A stretch of DNA of 9,852 nucleotides from Lysobacteraceae bacterium (GCA_004173415.1 SEHC01000038.1:1-9852), one strand, 5' to 3'; counted from the stretch's first letter, positions 1-9,852 are shown. The notes: generated by a model from the letters alone, not told the origin. A program made the numbers and translations.

Positions 1-263
1 GCATCGACCGGGCCCAGCGCGGCGCCGAGCTCGCGGGTGCTGCCGGGGTCGAACAGGGCCGCCAGCCGCGCGCGGGCGCGGATCGCCATGTGGAAGCTGC
101 ACTTGGGGCAGACCTCCAGGTTCTCCTCCAGCTCGGGCCGGTACAGGACCGCGCCGCATCGTTCGCACTTTTCCCAGAGGCCTTCCGGCACGCTGCGCTT
201 GTTCTTGGTCGCGCCCGCCTGGGTGCGGATGCCCGAAGGCATCAGTTTGCTCAGCCAGCTCAT
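1..263 (-). CDS. accD: Acetyl-CoA carboxylase carboxyltransferase subunit beta, N-terminal part (partial)
   Basis: This is the 5' part (87 codons) of the beta subunit of acetyl-CoA carboxylase carboxyltransferase, which makes malonyl-CoA, the first committed step of fatty-acid synthesis, in the cytoplasm as an AccA2D2 complex. The protein begins MSWLSKL, matching the MSW start of the family, and carries the complete C4 zinc finger C-x2-C-x15-C-x2-C (CERC ... CPKC). That finger is diagnostic of bacterial AccD. The crotonase-like catalytic domain lies beyond the window edge. The ATG at 263 is chosen by family alignment; the ribosome binding site upstream is weak. It lies 76 bases downstream of trpA on the same strand, so it may be partly co-transcribed with trpBA. 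A poor -10-like TAAACT (312-317, minus) in the gap could also serve it. Function is certain; its transcription is not. Confidence 0.95.
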   Translation of the reverse strand, partial: MSWLSKLMPSGIRTQAGATKNKRSVPEGLWEKCERCGAVLYRPELEENLEVCPKCSFHMAIRARARLAALFDPGSTRELGAALGPVD

Positions 264-339
264 GCGTTTGCGTTGTCCCGTTCAGTTTGGACGCGGTGAA
301 TCCAGCGGCGCAGTTTATCCCAGCCGCCGACCCTTGCGT

Positions 340-1136
340 TCAGCCATCCAGGGAACGGCGCAGGGGCGCGAGGAAGCCCGCGGCGCGGCCCGCTGCCTCT
401 TCCGGCGTGGGAGCGCCGTCCAGAACCGCCACCAGCGCGCTGCCGACCACCACGCCGTCGGCTTCCACCGCCATCGCCGCGGCGCTGGCGGCATCCTTGA
501 TCCCGAACCCCGCGACCACGGGCACCGGCGACTGGGCACGCAGTGCACGCAGGCGCGGGCCCGCTGCCTGCGCGTCGAGGTGCGCGGCGCCGGTCACGCC
601 AGCGAAGCTGACGTAGTAGAGGTAGCCCTGCGCCGATTCGCAAAGCATCCGCATGCGCTCGGGCGAGGTGGTCGGCGAAGCCAGTGCGATCAGGTCCAGG
701 CCATGCCTTGCGAAGACCTCGCGGGTCACGGCCGCTTCTTCGGGCGGCAGGTCGACCAGCAATACGCCATCGACGCCGGCGCCCACCGCTTCCCGGGCGA
801 AGCGCTCGTCGCCGTGGATCTCGATCGGATTGAGGTAGCCCATCAGCACCACCGGCGTGGCCGCGTCGTGCAGTCGGAACTCCGCCACCGCCTGCAGCAC
901 GTAGCGCAGGCCGGCGCCGCGGCGCAAGGCCTGCTCCGAACTGCGCTGGATGGTCGGGCCGTCGGCCATGGGGTCGGAGAACGGCACCCCCAACTCGATC
1001 ACGTCGGCCCCCGCCCCGACCAGGGCGTGCATGACCGGAACGGTGGCCTCCAGCGAAGGATCGCCGGCGGTGATGAAGGGGATCAGCGCCTTGCGGCCGG
1101 CCGATTGCAGTGCGGTGAAGCGGGCGGCGATGCGGC

Positions 1137-1140
<4 letters not shown>
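340..1140 (-). CDS. trpA: Tryptophan synthase alpha chain
   Basis: TrpA cleaves indole-3-glycerol phosphate to indole and glyceraldehyde 3-phosphate; indole then tunnels to TrpB in the alpha2beta2 complex. The 266-residue product is of normal length for this TIM-barrel family. Both catalytic acids fall at the same numbers as in the enterobacterial enzyme: E49 in IELGVPFSDP and D60 in MADGPTIQ. The phosphate-binding GFGI motif is present near the C-terminus (VVAGFGIKD). The start is a GTG (1138-1140) whose last bases overlap the trpB stop as GTGA. Starting there gives VSRIAARF; an upstream ATG would add 22 residues of out-of-family, trpB-overlapping sequence, so it is rejected. The 4-base overlap points to translational coupling, fitting the need for equal amounts of both chains. 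Confidence 0.97.
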
Positions 1141-2354
<1,214 letters not shown>

Positions 2355-2402
2355 GGCGGGTCCGTGGAATACGCGGGACGGCTGGGCGCCGTCGGGGCGG
2401 GC

Positions 2403-2431
2403 ACTGTAGCGCACGGATGGAACGGGGAAAA
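2403..2431 (-). promoter_or_regulatory. Predicted trpBA promoter
   Basis: On the minus strand, TACAGT (2403-2408) matches the -10 consensus at 4 of 6 positions. The base-pair window 17 bp upstream (2426-2431, TTTTCC) is a poor -35. A weak -35 is typical of promoters needing a LysR-type activator. The implied start point is near 2396, giving a leader of about 42 bases with no room for a tryptophan attenuator peptide. This is inference from the sequence only. Confidence 0.4.
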
Positions 2432-2453
2432 AGCCAGAAAATCGCCATCAAGC

Positions 2454-2468
2454 GTGAGTTAAACTCAC
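2454..2468. promoter_or_regulatory. Predicted TrpI operator (LysR-type T-N11-A box)
   Basis: GTGAGTT-A-AACTCAC is a perfect 7-bp inverted repeat around one central base (2461). It contains a T-N11-A motif (T2455 to A2467), the signature of LysR-type recognition sites. It lies in the trpB-trpI divergent region. Its centre is about 65 bases upstream of the predicted trpB start point, where LysR-type regulators normally have their primary site. It ends 5 bases before the trpI ATG, so binding there should also repress trpI. A related layout, with TrpI sites between trpI and trpBA, is established in Pseudomonas. Binding here is inferred. Confidence 0.7.
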
Positions 2469-2473
2469 ACGAC

Positions 2474-3388
2474 ATGAGCCGTCCCCTGCCCCCCCTCAAT
2501 GCGCTGCGCGCCTTCGAGGCCGCTGCACGCCTGCAAAGCATCAGCCTGGCCGGCGCCGAGCTGCATGTCACCCACGGTGCGATCAGCCGCCAGGTCCGCG
2601 CCCTGGAAGAGGAACTGGGCCAGGCCTTGTTCGTCCGCCAGGGCCGCGGGCTGGCCCTGACCGTGGCCGGTGAGCGTCTGCGCGACGCGGCGGGGTCGGC
2701 CTTCGGGCAGTTGCAGCAGGCCTGGACCGGCCTGCAGCGCCAGGCCGGGTTCGCTCCGCTGGTGCTGGGCTGCCCCGGCAGCCTGCTGGCGCGTTGGGCG
2801 ATCCCGCGCCTTGACCGCCTGGCCCGCGAACTTCCCGCCGTGAAGCTGCACTTTTCAGCCCAGGAAGGCCCGTTCGATCCGCACTTGCGCGGCCTGGATG
2901 CGGCCCTGCTGCTGGCAGAAAAACCCTGGCCGGCAGAATGGAAGGTCTGGGAGCTGGCCCCCGAGCGCATCGGCCCCGTGCTCAGCCCTCGCCACCCCGC
3001 GGCCGCGCGACTGGCATCGGGGACGCCGTCGGCCTTGCTGGGAGAAGACCTGCTGCACACCGCCTCGCGCCCGCAGGCCTGGCCGGAATGGGCACGGCTG
3101 AACGGCCTCGACCCCGGCCAATTGCGCTTCCAGCCCGGCTTCGCCCACCTGTACTACCTGCTGGAGGCGGCCATTGCCGGGCTCGGCATCGCCATTGCCC
3201 CGCAACAGCTGGTCAGCGAGGACCTCGCCTCGGGGCGCCTGCTGGCGCCGTGGGGCTTCAGCCCGACCGGCGGCGCCTGGATCCTGTGCGCCCCCAGCGA
3301 TTCGGCGGATCCGCGCATCGGCCTGCTGGCCGACTGGCTGCGGCACGACCTGCTGGCCACGCCCGGTGCAGGTGAAACCCCGGGCTGA
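2474..3388 (+). CDS. trpI: LysR-type regulator of trpBA, TrpI-like
   Basis: This is a 304-residue LysR-family transcription factor. The winged helix-turn-helix occupies about residues 8-65 (LNALRAFEAAARL, then AELHVTHGAISRQVRALEEELG), followed by a linker helix and a periplasmic-binding-protein-like ligand domain to the end. Stretches such as LGCPGSLLARW, LHTASRPQAWPEW and HLYYLLEAAIAGLGIAIAP resemble Pseudomonas TrpI as I recall it, and the divergent position next to trpBA is the TrpI arrangement. Pseudomonas TrpI uses indoleglycerol phosphate as co-inducer; that is inferred here. The ATG at 2474 gives the family start MSR-LP-LNALRAF. The ATG at 2417 would put the operator inside the gene. 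No clear Shine-Dalgarno is seen. A TAAACT (2460-2465) inside the operator could be its -10, which would make the mRNA nearly leaderless and self-repressed. It converges on trpF with 12 bases between stops. Confidence 0.88.
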   Translation: MSRPLPPLNALRAFEAAARLQSISLAGAELHVTHGAISRQVRALEEELGQALFVRQGRGLALTVAGERLRDAAGSAFGQLQQAWTGLQRQAGFAPLVLGCPGSLLARWAIPRLDRLARELPAVKLHFSAQEGPFDPHLRGLDAALLLAEKPWPAEWKVWELAPERIGPVLSPRHPAAARLASGTPSALLGEDLLHTASRPQAWPEWARLNGLDPGQLRFQPGFAHLYYLLEAAIAGLGIAIAPQQLVSEDLASGRLLAPWGFSPTGGAWILCAPSDSADPRIGLLADWLRHDLLATPGAGETPG

Positions 3389-3400
3389 GGCCGGGCCGGA

Positions 3401-4039
3401 TCACTCGCGCAGGCTGTCGGCGCGCCTGGCTTCATGGACGAAACGACGCATCTTCTCGCCGTCCTTGATCCCGGGCATCGATTCGATGCCACTGGAGACA
3501 TCCAGCCCCCACGGGCGGGCGGTGGCGATGGCGATGGCCACGTTGTCGGCATCCAGCCCGCCGGCCAGCAGCACCGGTTTGCCCAGTCCCTGCGGCAAGC
3601 GCTTCCAGTCGAAGCGCTGGCCGCTGCCGCCCTGCTCGCCCCGCGCATGGCCGTCGAACAGGTAGCCGTGCGCCGAGGGATACCCGGCCATGCGCTGCAT
3701 CGCTTCGTCTTCCGCCCCGCCCATGGCGATCGCCTTGAGGAAGGGCACGCCGAAACCGGCGCAGAAGGCATCGTCCTCGGCGCCATGGAACTGCAGCAGG
3801 TCGGGGCGGATGTTCTCCAGGATCGCCTCGACCTCGGCGCCGGGGTTGTCCATCACCAGCGCGACCACCGCGATCTCCTCGGCCACCAGCTCTCGCAGCA
3901 TCCGCGCCTGGCCGAGCAGCAGCTTGCGCGGGCTGCGCGGTGCGAACACCAGGCCTACGTAGTCCACGCTCAGCTCCATCGCCAGGCGCACGTCCTCGGC
4001 GCGGGTCAGGCCGCAGAATTTGATCCGGGTATGGGTCAT
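3401..4039 (-). CDS. trpF: Phosphoribosylanthranilate isomerase
   Basis: TrpF carries out the Amadori rearrangement of N-(5-phosphoribosyl)anthranilate to the 1-deoxyribulose form, the step before indoleglycerol phosphate synthase, in the cytoplasm. The 212-residue product has normal length for a monofunctional TIM-barrel TrpF. The catalytic cysteine is C9 in IKFCGLTR and the general-acid aspartate is D129 in YLFDGHA. The loop GGSG (137-140) and the C-terminal AGGLDADNV and GLDVSSGIES motifs are also typical. The ATG at 4039 gives the usual short N-terminus; the extra 25 upstream residues of the open frame are not family-like. No strong ribosome binding site is visible. It is separated from trpBA by the opposite-strand trpI, so it needs its own promoter. 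A -10-like TAGGCT lies shortly upstream on the minus strand but has no clear -35. Confidence 0.96.
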   Translation of the reverse strand: MTHTRIKFCGLTRAEDVRLAMELSVDYVGLVFAPRSPRKLLLGQARMLRELVAEEIAVVALVMDNPGAEVEAILENIRPDLLQFHGAEDDAFCAGFGVPFLKAIAMGGAEDEAMQRMAGYPSAHGYLFDGHARGEQGGSGQRFDWKRLPQGLGKPVLLAGGLDADNVAIAIATARPWGLDVSSGIESMPGIKDGEKMRRFVHEARRADSLRE

Positions 4040-4120
4040 GGGCGAAACGGGGAAGTGGATGGGGAACGGAAACAGCCTAACCGTTTTCGCCCGTCGGCCC
4101 GCCTGCGTCGGCATCGACGC

Positions 4121-4162
4121 TCACCCTGGCTGGATCACCATGGCTGGGTCACCATGGCTTGA
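4121..4162. repeat. 14-bp tandem repeat, three copies
   Basis: Three head-to-tail copies occur: TCACCCTGGCTGGA (4121-4134), TCACCATGGCTGGG (4135-4148) and TCACCATGGCTTGA (4149-4162). Adjacent copies differ by two or three bases. The array lies about 80-120 bases upstream of the trpF start codon and about 190-230 bases upstream of the flavocytochrome. The function is unknown; it may be a slippage-generated minisatellite or a set of repeated protein-binding sites. Confidence 0.85.
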
Positions 4163-4271
4163 TACCGCCATATGCGCTGGCCGCGGAAGATCGCCAGCGT
4201 ATTGAAACCCCGCCCTGCTCTTGCCTGCAGTTGTAACGCCGGTACACGGGAAGCCCGCCCGGTCGACCAGA

Positions 4272-4285
4272 TTGATCGAGATCAA
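4272..4285. promoter_or_regulatory. FNR/ANR/DNR-type box
   Basis: TTGAT-CGAG-ATCAA matches the FNR-family consensus TTGAT-N4-ATCAA at all ten defined positions. The site centre (4278.5) lies 41.5 bases upstream of position 4320, the start point implied by a -10-like TACCCT at 4308-4313. That is the class II activator geometry. Only the flavocytochrome gene lies downstream on the plus strand. FNR- and ANR-type proteins respond to low oxygen; DNR/NNR-type proteins bind the same sequence and respond to nitric oxide. Which protein binds here cannot be told from the window. The CRP-like Clp consensus of xanthomonads (TGTGA-N6-TCACA) does not fit. Confidence 0.75.
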
Positions 4286-4307
4286 GGGGTCCTTGGCCTC
4301 AGACCGG

Positions 4308-4344
4308 TACCCTTCCCCCTGGGCCGCAACGGCCGGCAGCGGAG
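4308..4344 (+). promoter_or_regulatory. Predicted -10 element and ribosome binding site of the flavocytochrome gene
   Basis: TACCCT (4308-4313) keeps only the first, second and last bases of the -10 consensus, as is common at activator-dependent promoters in GC-rich genomes. No -35 is seen because the FNR box occupies that place. GGAG (4341-4344) lies 7 bases before the ATG at 4352 and decides that start over upstream in-frame codons. Confidence 0.45.
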
Positions 4345-4351
4345 ATCGCCC

Positions 4352-5617
4352 ATGAAGCTAAAGGCGTGGCAACTGATCACCTTGCTGGTGGCGGTCAGTG
4401 CGCTGCTGGTCGCCATGCAGATCCCCCCTGCCACCTGGTTCGGCACGGCCGCAGCCAGTCTCGCCGCCGGGGTGGCGGCGCTGAGCCTGATGGCGGCGGC
4501 GGCCGTCCTCGGGGCACGCTGGAGCTGGCTGGAATCCTGTTTCGGCGGGCTCGATCGGGTCTATCTGGCACACAAATGGCTGGGGATCTGGGCACTCGGG
4601 CTGGCCTCGTTCCATCTTGTGTTCAAGGCCGGGATGCCGGACTGGGAAACCGCCGCCATCCTCGTCCTTCCGGCAGCCTGGACGCGTTTCCTGCGCCAGT
4701 TCTCCTACGTCGGCCTGATGTTCATCGTCCTGTTGGCGCTGAACCGCAACATCCGTTACAGCGTCTGGCGCTGGTGGCACAAGTTGTCGGGACCGCTGTT
4801 CGTGGTGGTGATCCTGCACTGGCTCAGCTTCAAGACGCCGATCGCGCTGGCCAGCCCGGCGGGGGTCTGGCTGGCGGCATTGGCATTGCTGGGCGTGATC
4901 GGCGCGCTCTACAAGCTGTTGTTGTATCCGCTGCTTTCGGGCCATGCCGAATACATGATCGTGTCGTTGTCGCCCGGGGCGTCGGCCGTGCACATGGAAC
5001 TGTTGCCGCTGGACAAGGGAATCGATTTCACACCCGGCCAGTTCGGCTTCCTGCGGATCAAGGAAAAGGGCTTGCGTGAACCGCATCCATTCACCATCGC
5101 CGCCAGCAACGCGGATGACGGCCGGGTCCAGTTCGTGATCCGCTCTCTGGGGGACTTCACCGGCAGGCTGATCGCTAACGCCAAGGTCGGCATGCATGCC
5201 GACATCCACGCTCCATTCGGCCGTTTCAGGCGGCGGGCCGGGGCCCCGCGCGAGGTCTGGATCGGCGGGGGAGTAGGCATCTCGCCGTTCATCGCCTGGC
5301 TGAAAGACCCTGCCGCGGGTGGATTCGACAAGGTCACCCTGTTTTATTTCTACACCCCCGGCCGCGACTTCCCGGAAGTGGAGGCGATGCAGGCCATGGC
5401 GCGCGGACGGGGTGCCGAGCTGGTGGCGGTCGCCGGCGGTCCGGCAGACCCGGAGTTCGTGCAACGGTTTGCCCGGATCTGCAGCCAGGGCGATCCTGGT
5501 GACATCGATATCGCGTTCTGCGGCCCGAAGGCCTTGAGGCGCCAGATACGCGCCAGGATGCGGGACAACGGCGTACCCCGAGGCAATCTGCGTTACGAGA
5601 ACTTCGAATTCAGGTAG
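4352..5617 (+). CDS. Bis-heme flavocytochrome, ferric reductase/NADPH oxidase superfamily
   Basis: This 421-residue membrane protein probably carries electrons from cytoplasmic NAD(P)H through FAD and two b-hemes across the inner membrane. About six membrane helices fill residues 5-195. Helix 3 has H74 and H88 (14 apart) and helix 5 has H143 and H156 (13 apart), the same spacings as the heme ligands of NADPH oxidases. The cytoplasmic part has an FAD-binding HPFTIAAS (245-252), the nucleotide loop GGGVGISPF (305-313), a CGP motif near the end, and the aromatic C-terminus ENFEFR. One-chain architecture and length resemble bacterial NOX-like proteins and ferric reductases. The final acceptor (ferric iron, oxygen, a quinone or a periplasmic partner) cannot be deduced. 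An FNR box precedes it. It stands alone on the plus strand between trpF and truA, and by eye is slightly less GC-rich than its neighbours. Confidence 0.85.
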   Translation: MKLKAWQLITLLVAVSALLVAMQIPPATWFGTAAASLAAGVAALSLMAAAAVLGARWSWLESCFGGLDRVYLAHKWLGIWALGLASFHLVFKAGMPDWETAAILVLPAAWTRFLRQFSYVGLMFIVLLALNRNIRYSVWRWWHKLSGPLFVVVILHWLSFKTPIALASPAGVWLAALALLGVIGALYKLLLYPLLSGHAEYMIVSLSPGASAVHMELLPLDKGIDFTPGQFGFLRIKEKGLREPHPFTIAASNADDGRVQFVIRSLGDFTGRLIANAKVGMHADIHAPFGRFRRRAGAPREVWIGGGVGISPFIAWLKDPAAGGFDKVTLFYFYTPGRDFPEVEAMQAMARGRGAELVAVAGGPADPEFVQRFARICSQGDPGDIDIAFCGPKALRRQIRARMRDNGVPRGNLRYENFEFR

Positions 5618-5629
5618 CCGCGGCTGGGC

Positions 5630-5659
5630 CGGGCCGACGAAAAAACTACAACCGGCCCG
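5630..5659. terminator. Inverted repeat between convergent genes, possible terminator
   Basis: CGGGCCG (5630-5636) pairs perfectly with CGGCCCG (5653-5659) across a 16-base A-rich loop. It fills most of the 48-base gap between the flavocytochrome stop and the truA stop. No T-tract follows the stem on either strand, so it is not a canonical intrinsic terminator. It may still slow or block converging polymerases. Confidence 0.25.
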
Positions 5660-5665
5660 CAACCA

Positions 5666-6469
5666 TCAACCACCCCGCCCGGCATCCATCGTGACTTCCG
5701 GCGGCAGTCCCCATTGCGCTGGATACAGCGGGCCCAGGAACACCAGTCCGTCGGCCGGCGCGGTGGGTCCGGCCAGTGTCCGGTCCCGGCCCGCGAGCAG
5801 TTCGGCGATCCAGCCCTCCGGCCGTTCGCCCCGCCCCACCATCAGCAGCGAGCCGACGATGTTGCGCACCATGTGGTGGAGGAAGGCGTTGGCCTGCACC
5901 TCGACCACCACCTGCTCGCCGTCGCGGCGGACCGCGATTGCCTGCAGGTCGCGGCGCGCGTGCGGCGCCTGGCAGTGCACGGTGCGGAAGGCATTGAAGT
6001 CGTTTTCGCCGAGCAGGGCCTGCGCGGCCCGGTGCATGCATTCGGCATCCAGTGGCAGCCGCTCCCAGCTCAGCAACTGGCGCCCCAGCGCGGGCCGCAC
6101 CGCCCGGTTGAGGATCCGGTAGCGATAGCGCCGGGCCCGCGCCGAGAACCGCGCGTTGAAATCGTCCGGCACCGGCACGCACCAGCGCACGCAGATCGAG
6201 GGCGGCAGCCGCGTGGTGGTGCCCAGGCTCCAGCTGCGGGGGTTGCGCGGCGCGGCGCAATCGAAATGCACCACCTGGCATTCGGCATGCACGCCGGCAT
6301 CGGTGCGGCCGGCGCAGATCACCGACACGGGCATCGCCGCGACCGAGGACAGGGCGTCTTCCAGCGCCGCCTGCAGGGTGGCTTCGCCATCGGCCTGGCC
6401 ATGCGGACCCAGCCGCTGCCAGCCATGGAAACCGCTACCGTCGTATTCGACGCCCAGGGCATAGCGCAT
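5666..6469 (-). CDS. truA: tRNA pseudouridine(38-40) synthase
   Basis: TruA converts uridines 38, 39 and 40 in the anticodon arm of many tRNAs to pseudouridine. The 267-residue product has normal length. The N-terminus (MRYALGVEYDGSGFHGWQ) is the classic TruA start. The catalytic aspartate is D57 in AGRTDAGVHA. The later motifs RYRYRI, FNAFRT and FLHHMVRNIVG are all present. The ATG at 6469 is preferred; a TTG two codons upstream (6475) is possible but lacks support. The gene starts 24 bases after the fimV stop on the same strand, so it is probably transcribed with fimV. No strong Shine-Dalgarno is visible, which fits translational coupling to fimV. It converges with the flavocytochrome gene at its 3' end. 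Confidence 0.97.
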   Translation of the reverse strand: MRYALGVEYDGSGFHGWQRLGPHGQADGEATLQAALEDALSSVAAMPVSVICAGRTDAGVHAECQVVHFDCAAPRNPRSWSLGTTTRLPPSICVRWCVPVPDDFNARFSARARRYRYRILNRAVRPALGRQLLSWERLPLDAECMHRAAQALLGENDFNAFRTVHCQAPHARRDLQAIAVRRDGEQVVVEVQANAFLHHMVRNIVGSLLMVGRGERPEGWIAELLAGRDRTLAGPTAPADGLVFLGPLYPAQWGLPPEVTMDAGRGG

Positions 6470-6493
6470 CAGCAATGGCCCATCGCTGGAGGG

Positions 6494-8326
<1,833 letters not shown>

Positions 8327-8374
8327 GCTGTCGCAGCCACTTTCACATGCATTCCCCATTCCTGCCCGGTGCCG

Positions 8375-8380
8375 AATATA
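8375..8380 (-). promoter_or_regulatory. Predicted -10 element of the fimV-truA unit
   Basis: TATATT on the minus strand matches the -10 consensus at 5 of 6 positions, striking in this GC-rich DNA, and sits in the 57-base gap between asd and fimV. No good -35 is seen at 16-18 bp. The implied start point near 8368 favours the fimV ATG at 8326 over the one at 8359. Confidence 0.4.
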
Positions 8381-8383
8381 GCC

Positions 8384-9430
<1,047 letters not shown>

Positions 9431-9547
9431 TTCAACTCAGGTCTATTGGGAAAGTGGATGCAGGAGCTGGGTCAAGACGACCCTGGTCACAGGTCGCAGC
9501 TTGCGCAGCGCCTACACAGGCCAGGGAGGATAGCGGAACCCGCGCGC

Positions 9548-9852
9548 TCACGCGCCGATCCGGTTGGGCGGCGCGCCCGCCCGCGGGCCACAGCCCATGG
9601 CGGCGATCAGGTTGTCCACCGCCAGGTCCACCATTGCCCGCCGGGTGGCCAGGCTGCCGCTGGCGATGTGCGGGGTCAGCACCACGTTGCGAAGCTCCAG
9701 CAGGCGCGGGTTGACCGCCGGTTCGCCTTCGAACACATCGAGCCCCGCCGCGGCCAGGCGACGGTTGCCCAGGGCCTCCGCAAGCGCGTCCTCGTCGACG
9801 ATGCCCCCGCGCGCGATGTTGACCAGGGTGGCGGTGGGTTTCATCTTCGCCA
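9548..9852 (-). CDS. D-2-hydroxyacid dehydrogenase, C-terminal part (glyoxylate/hydroxypyruvate reductase-like, partial)
   Basis: This is the C-terminal 100 or so codons of an NAD(P)H-dependent D-isomer-specific 2-hydroxyacid dehydrogenase; the N-terminus lies beyond the window edge. The catalytic triad is visible: the arginine of VNIARGG, the glutamate at +29 from it in VFEGEP, and the histidine of TPHIASGS. The tail, with AVDNLIAAMG, resembles E. coli GhrB-type glyoxylate/hydroxypyruvate reductases more than PdxB or SerA. PdxB was considered because pdxB precedes the asd-like usg and truA in E. coli, but the residues around the triad do not fit PdxB. The natural substrate cannot be fixed from this fragment. 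It is on the same strand as asd, 117 bases upstream of it. Confidence 0.88.
   Translation of the reverse strand, partial: AKMKPTATLVNIARGGIVDEDALAEALGNRRLAAAGLDVFEGEPAVNPRLLELRNVVLTPHIASGSLATRRAMVDLAVDNLIAAMGCGPRAGAPPNRIGA

Larger units (their letters stand above)
4040..4351. other. Divergent intergenic region between trpF and the flavocytochrome gene
   Basis: This 312-base gap separates two divergent starts and holds no convincing gene. It contains, from the trpF side, a weak minus-strand -10-like TAGGCT, then a 14-bp tandem repeat (4121-4162). Further along are a perfect FNR-type palindrome (4272-4285) and a Shine-Dalgarno GGAG (4341-4344). The reading frame of the flavocytochrome is open from an ATG at 4172. 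That extension would have to run through the FNR box and encodes no recognisable domain, so the region is read as regulatory. Confidence 0.7.

Noticed and set aside
2355..2402. Tryptophan attenuator or leader peptide before trpB
   Set aside because: The leader is short, has no small frame with tandem Trp codons and no alternative hairpins.
2454..2468. CRP/Clp-type site in the trpB-trpI region
   Set aside because: GTGA and TCAC half-sites are present but are 7 bases apart and not the 6 required, while the T-N11-A LysR pattern and the divergent regulator fit exactly.
2417..2473. Upstream ATG for trpI
   Set aside because: It would add 19 basic residues absent from the family and place the operator palindrome inside the gene.
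3379..3395. CCCGG/CCGGG inverted repeat at the trpI-trpF junction as a terminator
   Set aside because: Only 5 bp of stem, overlapping the trpI stop, with no T-tract on either strand.
4172..4351. N-terminal extension of the flavocytochrome from an ATG at 4172
   Set aside because: The extra 60 residues carry no domain or helix and would include the FNR box. The ATG at 4352 has a good Shine-Dalgarno and starts just before the first membrane helix.
9447..9475. Sigma-70 promoter for asd from TTGACC (9470-9475)
   Set aside because: The -35 is good, but the 15-19 bp spacing windows offer only TTCCCA-like hexamers, so I cannot support a complete promoter.

Overview
The window is GC-rich, densely coding chromosomal DNA. 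It most likely comes from a gammaproteobacterium of the Xanthomonadaceae/Lysobacteraceae (Lysobacter, Luteimonas, Pseudoxanthomonas or Stenotrophomonas type). The evidence is the very Xanthomonas-like TrpB (405 codons), a TrpI-type regulator divergent from trpBA, and the gene order asd-fimV-truA-trpF-...-accD, which I recall from Pseudomonas and Xanthomonas relatives. The genus is inference. No RNA genes, insertion sequences, phage genes or CRISPR array were found.

Layout, left to right. The 5' end of accD (minus, cut by the window edge) is followed by trpA and trpB (minus; trpB is upstream and overlaps trpA by 4 bases). A divergent LysR-type regulator, trpI (plus), comes next, then trpF (minus, convergent with trpI). 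A 312-base intergenic region holds a 14-bp tandem repeat and a perfect FNR-type box. It precedes a plus-strand bis-heme flavocytochrome of the ferric reductase/NADPH oxidase superfamily. Then come truA, fimV and asd, all minus, and the 3' end of a D-2-hydroxyacid dehydrogenase (minus, cut by the window edge).

Function. TrpF, TrpB and TrpA supply three late steps of tryptophan synthesis. TrpI probably senses indoleglycerol phosphate and activates trpBA through a 15-bp palindrome centred about 65 bases upstream of the predicted trpB start point. Asd serves lysine/threonine/methionine and cell-wall precursor synthesis, AccD serves fatty-acid synthesis, TruA modifies tRNA, and FimV is a polar/type IV pilus scaffold.

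The unusual element is the flavocytochrome. It is the only non-housekeeping enzyme, lies on the opposite strand inside the conserved truA-trpF neighbourhood, and has a textbook FNR half-site pair placed as in a class II activated promoter. This suggests an oxygen- or NO-responsive transmembrane electron-transfer enzyme. I see no sign of a wholly new multi-gene system; the regulatory sites and this enzyme are the parts most worth follow-up.
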